From Amoeboradix gromovi (taxonomy: Eukaryota; Sanchytriomycota; Sanchytriomycetes; Sanchytriales; Sanchytriaceae): a DNA stretch of 10,548 nucleotides. The DNA lies in assembly GCA_018985225.1 (NCBI GenBank), contig JADGIF010000343.1:1-10548 (forward strand), read 5' to 3'. The notes under the pieces were generated by a model. That model saw only the letters and a list, made by a program, of their open reading frames with translations. It searched no databases and was not told the DNA's origin. This document shows, piece after piece, positions 7,123-10,548 of the stretch (the stretch's first letter is position 1; the number at the start of each line of letters is the position of its first letter). A program made the position numbers and the translations under genes.

Positions 7123-7234
7123 CCTTGGTGCCATGTGGTCCATATCGACTTCCAAACGACACTATGTACATGAATAGCTATCCAAATTGTTTTTCTTTAG
7201 TGCGCCACATATTGTACATGGCATCGAATTTCCA
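7011..7234. repeat. 112-bp imperfect tandem duplication
   Basis: Units 7011-7122 and 7123-7234 align without gaps at about 79 of 112 positions (hand count, roughly 70%). The best-kept words are GTACATGGCATCGAATTT at the end of each unit, CAAAxGACAC, TTCTTTA and CCTTGxTGCC. Each unit encodes one copy of the zinc ribbon on the minus strand. Because 112 is not a multiple of 3, the two copies lie in different frames. Confidence 0.85.
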
Positions 7235-7302
7235 TGCTTGGACCAGTTCCTCAGTTTTGATGAATGTATGCTGCACCTGCTAGTTATTTCTTTAGATTTC
7301 AT
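7123..7302 (-). pseudogene. TnpB/Fanzor-like zinc ribbon relic, unit 2
   Basis: The second copy reads on the minus strand from an ATG at 7302-7300 (directly after an in-frame TAA): MKSKEITSRCSIHSS..., then GNSMPCTICGALKKNNLDSY, SCT, stop, CRLEVDMDHMAPR. All four zinc-ligand cysteines are present (codons 7218, 7209, 7170 and 7161), separated by a TAG at 7164-7162. The DMD-HMA-P tract matches the D-R-D-x-x-A-A motif of TnpB/Fanzor proteins in spacing, with Met for Arg and Pro for the second Ala. It is 5' of unit 1 on the transcribed strand but in another frame. Read together, the two copies give a near-ideal consensus ending, DRDHMAARSI. Broken, so not functional as it stands. Confidence 0.5.
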
Positions 7303-7496
7303 TTACCATTTGCGAAAAGGAAGAATATCGAGTGTTTAAGCTATTAGAAAAATCTGGGAAAGTCTTGAAATTATACAAAAATGCATACAAATTCGCGATA
7401 AATGATTTATTCAAGAAAATAGTCAAGCTGCCCCTTTTGTCAAAGCGGGGACTGACTGGGGAATTAAATGGACATTGCAAAAAGAGCAGCATGTAA
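7296..7496 (+). other. ATG-less open frame, possible exon or chance ORF
   Basis: A 66-codon open stretch between TAG (7293-7295) and TAA (7494-7496) has no ATG until its last codon. It reads as a Lys/Leu/Glu-rich helix, for example EEYRVFKLLEKSGKVLKLY and then NDLFKKIVKLPLLSKRG. It is preceded by TTATTTCTTTAG, which looks like a 3' splice site, so it could be the last exon of a plus-strand gene, but no convincing first exon or donor was found. It overlaps the first 29 nt of Rpi in another frame. Chance openness in AT-rich DNA is a fair alternative. Confidence 0.2.
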
Positions 7497-8154
7497 GGGA
7501 GTTGTTGATGAGATTAAGAGATCAAATCTAATAGGCATAGGATCTGGAAGCACCATAGTTTATTTATTTGAGCTGATGAGACAAGAGTTAAGTAGAGAAG
7601 AATTGATGAGTAAGATATTTGTACCAACCTCATATCAGAGCGAGTCATTAATAATTGAGAACGGGTTGACAAGAGGTACCTTGAATCAATTCCCGATACT
7701 AGATGTAGTTGTAGATGGAGCGGATGAAGTAACCGTAGACAAAACGGCAATAAAAGGTGGCGGAGGTTGTCACTATCTGGAGAAATTGGTCTATAGCGCT
7801 AGCAAAAAAAAGATCATAGTAGTTGATGATAGCAAGCTGTCTTCAAAATTGGGTGCAAAATGGAAATATGTACCCGTCGAAGTAGATATGATAGCTTTGA
7901 AGATTGTGCAAAAGTCATTGATTCAAATGGGATATAGTCCGGAACTAAGAATGTCGCGTGATAAGGCAGGCCCTGTTATTACCGACCAGGGTAATTGCAT
8001 TTTAGATTTACAATTAAATTCAGAAATTAAAAATGTGAAATCAATGTATGAAGAAATCAAACTTTTGCCTGGTGTTTTGGAAGTTGGTTTATTTTGGGGC
8101 TTTCATGTTCTATGTGTAGGCAAATCCAACTCTACGTTTGATTTGATTCAATAA
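7468..8154 (+). CDS. RKI1: Ribose-5-phosphate isomerase A
   Basis: Interconverts ribose 5-phosphate and ribulose 5-phosphate in the non-oxidative pentose phosphate pathway in the cytosol. The RpiA family is unmistakable: phosphate-binding GIGSGST (23-29), DGADE (83-87), KGGGG (96-100), IVVDDSK, VPVEV, and a C-terminal GPVITDQGNCILD and LPGVLEVGLF. The catalytic set D83, D86, K96 and E105 keeps exactly the spacing of E. coli D81, D84, K94 and E103, so it should be active. Length 228 aa is close to the bacterial 219 and shorter than yeast Rki1 (258), mainly at the N-terminus. The ATG directly follows an in-frame TAA (7465-7467), and MDIAKRAACKGVVDE matches the usual family start. Its last 23 bp overlap the end of the opposite-strand 722-aa gene, and AATAAA overlaps its stop. 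Confidence 0.96.
   Translation: MDIAKRAACKGVVDEIKRSNLIGIGSGSTIVYLFELMRQELSREELMSKIFVPTSYQSESLIIENGLTRGTLNQFPILDVVVDGADEVTVDKTAIKGGGGCHYLEKLVYSASKKKIIVVDDSKLSSKLGAKWKYVPVEVDMIALKIVQKSLIQMGYSPELRMSRDKAGPVITDQGNCILDLQLNSEIKNVKSMYEEIKLLPGVLEVGLFWGFHVLCVGKSNSTFDLIQ
8088..8093 (-). terminator. AATAAA candidate for the 722-aa gene, inside Rpi
   Basis: AATAAA on the minus strand lies 39 nt beyond the TAG stop (8134-8132) of the 722-aa gene. If used, its 3' UTR is antisense to the Rpi coding region. The evidence is the hexamer and its distance only. Confidence 0.35.
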
Positions 8155-10300
8155 ATGTGTTCCAATTTACAAACCATTCTCTACTTCCAAATGTGTGTTT
8201 TTCAGGACACTTGCTCATTTTTATTTTTGGAACCTCGCAAGCATTCCTTATTGTGTTCTCAATCTTCTTAAAACATAGTTTAATGACATTGCTAATCGTT
8301 TTACTAGCTAACTTGTCAAACGTAACATTCCACTCTAATTCTCTGGCGTAGTCTAATAGATCTGTAGTATCGCATATTTTAGTGATAGGATACAACCCAA
8401 TTTCGATCTGCAGATGTATCTCACTTAAAAGTGAGTTATATTTTATTTTATCCACTACAGTGAAGTGCTTGAGATTTCTGCTAATTTTAAGCATCATCGC
8501 GAAGTAGGCATCACGGATGTTTGCAAGCTCGTGTTTAGTGATCACAAAGTATTTTTTATCGGTAATTACGGTGCTTTTAAACAAGTTAAGTATGTTATAA
8601 AGCAGGTCATTATCAATTAAGTCTTTTAGAACACAAGCCATATCTCTAAGCCTAATCATCTGTATATCATTTAAACTGCCATTCACTTGAACAAATTTCA
8701 ATTCATGCAATGGCAAGGGTTTAAATGACTCATCGTTGTTTCCATGATCTACTTGCATTATGCTGCATTGATCACTTGTATCCACTATCATTTCATCCAT
8801 GCTTGCATCTGCCTGAACAGCTACACAAGGATCTGCGGATAGTTGAGACTTTGAATGATTTCTAGTCAGCCTTTTTTTCCTCCACTCTAAAATTGCCAAT
8901 TCTTGTTTAATATAATTTAACTGTTCCGATTCCAATGCAGTTTCCAGCTTGGATCCATCAGAGCAATCATTTCCGTCTCTCAATTTTATCATAAGATTAC
9001 TGCGGGATTCTTTTGTTGGAAAAAGCTCATTAGGCATCATTAATTCAAACAAGGCCAATTTGGAGTCGTTATTGATTTTGCAGCATTCCAAGTATTTTCT
9101 GTAACGTTCAGTTCTATTTCCATTGACAATAAGCAACAGCTCTTGGATATTAGATGCGTATATAGGCAAATCTAAGTGATGTCTCATTAGTTCTTTGTGG
9201 TCACTAAATAAACAACATTCGAATGGTACTTGATTTAAAATGTAGTCATGCACTTGCTTATCTAATTTGTTCTTGATGTTGCGGTCCAGTAATAGCAGCT
9301 TTAAATGGGAGAACTGAACTTGAATTGGAATTTCAGACAATTTTATGAGCGATTGAATGTAGAGTTTTAATGAGTAGCACATGTAGTTGAGTTCATAAAC
9401 CCACTTCAATAAACAAGTCATAGAGTGAACATCTTTTAAACTAATTGAATCCTTAAAGTTCAAGTAATAAGGATTGGTTGATATTTTGCTGTAAGTATAG
9501 CTTGATAAAATAGGGTTACATATTAAAACCACCAAGGACTCTAGAAACAACTGCAGCTCAGTCGCGATTATGGATTTGAACAAATCGTTGCAAGAGTGAA
9601 GTTCAGATACCAGAGACAAGAGGAACGAAATATACTCTGATGTGGAGAGCACAAAGTTCATTAATTTACTAGTTGATGGTACGCTTGTACCTGATAATCG
9701 GAATTTGGACACCTGTATTTTTTTGAAGCACAAAATACACATAAAGAACTCAATAAGAATTGATTTAAACTCAGGAAAAGTGATTACGTCTATAGAAGAA
9801 TAGTGATGATATTTATACCAGTTATCGAACATGATATCACCATGCTGCGTTATAAACGGAGATATGTAGACTTGCTTACCATTTACAATCAACTCAGTTT
9901 GTAAGTTGTTGGATTTTATGACATCCAAAGATAGTTCTCCAAAGAAAGTGTTTCTATATTCAGTTTTCTCATCGTCTTTAGATGTGTCTTTTATTTTACG
10001 CGGAGTGAGAGGAATGTTCAGATATAATTCGTGCAGAATGGAACCTTCAAATGTTTTGAAGAGAGTGTTGGTGTCTACCTTGGGGGAGCTTTTAGACGAG
10101 TTCGCAGAACATTGCTCAAGTATTTCATCCTTGGTATTTTCAAATGGATATTTCGATTGCTTATTACGAAAATCCCAGTTCAAGGGCAACAGCAATAAAT
10201 CAACATTATGTACCAGGCCGATATTGCGTAGATTTGATTTAAAAGCTGGTAAATGGCCTTTCCATTTGTTTAAGACCTCTTCTGATCTGTTACTGTTCAT
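8132..10300 (-). CDS. 722-aa protein of unknown function
   Basis: A single long minus-strand frame. I start at the ATG at 10300-10298 (context AACAATGA); the frame is open only to a TAG at 10357-10355 with no earlier ATG. I do not recognise the family. The sequence is mostly alpha-helical and rich in Leu, Ile, Ser and Asn, with no signal peptide, catalytic motif or nucleotide-binding loop. Residues ~60-130 are polar and lysine/serine-rich. A Trp/Tyr-rich patch (DNWYKYHHYSSIDV) precedes long leucine-rich helices (~190-400). A basic stretch EWRKKRLTRNHSKSQ (~470-485), possibly a nuclear localisation signal, is followed by an acidic, Ser/Asp-rich linker (~495-525) and a helical C-terminal domain ending REWFVNWNTFIESNQT. 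The overall look is a helical scaffold subunit of a complex, which is inference. It overlaps Rpi tail to tail and lies 49 bp from the upstream partial ORF. Confidence 0.88.
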   Translation of the reverse strand: MNSNRSEEVLNKWKGHLPAFKSNLRNIGLVHNVDLLLLPLNWDFRNKQSKYPFENTKDEILEQCSANSSKSSPKVDTNTLFKTFEGSILHELYLNIPLTPRKIKDTSKDDEKTEYRNTFFGELSLDVIKSNNLQTELIVNGKQVYISPFITQHGDIMFDNWYKYHHYSSIDVITFPEFKSILIEFFMCILCFKKIQVSKFRLSGTSVPSTSKLMNFVLSTSEYISFLLSLVSELHSCNDLFKSIIATELQLFLESLVVLICNPILSSYTYSKISTNPYYLNFKDSISLKDVHSMTCLLKWVYELNYMCYSLKLYIQSLIKLSEIPIQVQFSHLKLLLLDRNIKNKLDKQVHDYILNQVPFECCLFSDHKELMRHHLDLPIYASNIQELLLIVNGNRTERYRKYLECCKINNDSKLALFELMMPNELFPTKESRSNLMIKLRDGNDCSDGSKLETALESEQLNYIKQELAILEWRKKRLTRNHSKSQLSADPCVAVQADASMDEMIVDTSDQCSIMQVDHGNNDESFKPLPLHELKFVQVNGSLNDIQMIRLRDMACVLKDLIDNDLLYNILNLFKSTVITDKKYFVITKHELANIRDAYFAMMLKISRNLKHFTVVDKIKYNSLLSEIHLQIEIGLYPITKICDTTDLLDYARELEWNVTFDKLASKTISNVIKLCFKKIENTIRNACEVPKIKMSKCPEKHTFGSREWFVNWNTFIESNQT
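8150..8155 (+). terminator. AATAAA poly(A) signal overlapping the Rpi stop codon
   Basis: The Rpi stop TAA (8152-8154) is embedded in CAATAAATG, so AATAAA spans the end of the coding region. The transcript must extend into the 3' part of the opposite-strand gene. Confidence 0.4.
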
Positions 10301-10317
10301 TGTTAAATTCAAGGAGC

Positions 10318-10360
10318 AAATACTATGTGTGGGACACCAAATATAAAAACTAGACTAACT
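10318..10360 (-). repeat. 43-bp dispersed repeat, copy B
   Basis: Reverse-strand counterpart of the repeat at 177-219, with 37 of 43 positions identical. It covers the last two sense codons and the stop of the right-edge ORF and most of the 49-bp spacer before the 722-aa gene, ending 18 bp upstream of that ATG. On the minus strand it therefore sits where a core promoter or 5' UTR would be. Confidence 0.7.
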
Positions 10361-10547
10361 CGTTTTTAAAGGAGGTGCTCCATACGGAGGAAATACTATC
10401 ATTAATAAAAGATCTTCTTCTATTATACCAATTTTCTTTCATTGATTGTATTCCTCTTTTTAAAATAAAAATAGAAGACCCTGCATCTCGTTCAAATATA
10501 TGAGGTCTTTGAGCATCTAAGCAAAAGGTGCATTTTCTTAGACGGTA
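10350..10547 (-). CDS. Partial ORF, C-terminal end of a gene running off the window
   Basis: A minus-strand frame is open from the right edge for 65 codons to TAG (10352-10350), with no start in the window. It begins YRLRKCTFCLDAQRPHIFER and continues with ILKRGIQSMKENWYNRRR. A CxxC pair is followed by basic, aromatic-rich sequence, which looks like real protein rather than noise, but I do not recognise the family. It lies 49 bp upstream of the 722-aa gene on the same strand, a very tight head-to-tail arrangement. No AATAAA was seen in the spacer, so a gene boundary inside a longer spliced gene cannot be excluded. Confidence 0.5.
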   Translation of the reverse strand, partial: YRLRKCTFCLDAQRPHIFERDAGSSIFILKRGIQSMKENWYNRRRSFINDSISSVWSTSFKNELV

Positions 10548-10548
10548 C

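Noticed and set aside
7062-7164. Stop-codon reassignment as an explanation for the TGA and TAG in the zinc-ribbon copies.
   Set aside because: The two stops differ, sit at non-equivalent sites, and the intact genes here use TAA, TGA and TAG as ordinary stops; decay is simpler.
6716-7467. tRNA or other structured RNA gene in the long non-coding interval.
   Set aside because: No A-box/B-box pair or cloverleaf-like arms were seen by eye; only the zinc-ribbon relic and a small inverted repeat stand out.
7292-7492. 66-codon minus-strand ATG frame upstream of the zinc-ribbon relic.
   Set aside because: Considered as more of the nuclease relic, but it is in another frame and shows no RuvC-like or other motif.
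9906-10346. 146-codon plus-strand frame antisense to the 722-aa gene.
   Set aside because: It lies almost wholly over a much longer frame, has Ser/Phe/Leu-rich shadow composition and no recognisable family.

Overview
The window looks like nuclear DNA of a fungus or close fungal relative: AT-rich, gene-dense, and with intron-free genes as far as can be seen. The fungal signal comes from an Mdm10 homologue, since the ERMES/SAM beta-barrel Mdm10 is essentially a fungal (holomycotan) protein. Smc3 and an RpiA-type ribose-5-phosphate isomerase confirm a eukaryote, because Smc3 is eukaryote-specific. Several genes carry AATAAA hexamers just after or overlapping their stop codons. A coiled-coil protein faintly resembling flagellar or ciliary rod proteins might point to a zoosporic early-diverging lineage, but this is weak. 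No species can be named from the sequence.

Layout. At the left edge (71-147, minus) there may be a terminal exon, followed by a repeat-bearing non-coding stretch with a 43-bp dispersed repeat and a pair of perfect 25-bp tandem repeats that form hairpins. A coiled-coil protein (623-1423, minus) diverges from an unrecognised 197-aa protein (1742-2335, plus). Next come a short Mdm10 (2587-3471, minus) and, 157 bp away and divergent, a compact Smc3 (3629-6715, plus). The 6716-7467 interval is the only long stretch without an intact gene. Read on the minus strand it holds two tandem, frame-broken copies of a zinc ribbon that looks like the C-terminus of a TnpB/Fanzor-type RNA-guided nuclease. Ribose-5-phosphate isomerase (7468-8154, plus) overlaps the end of a large unrecognised 722-aa protein (8132-10300, minus) by 23 bp. 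A truncated minus-strand ORF runs off the right edge (10350-10547).

The genes form no pathway: cohesin (Smc3), mitochondrial outer-membrane biogenesis and ER contact (Mdm10) and the pentose phosphate pathway (Rpi) are ordinary housekeeping neighbours in a compact genome. The points most worth following are the eroded Fanzor-like relic, the Lys-Arg in place of Lys-Lys at the cohesin acetylation site of Smc3, and the 43-bp repeat present in opposite orientations near the two ends of the window.
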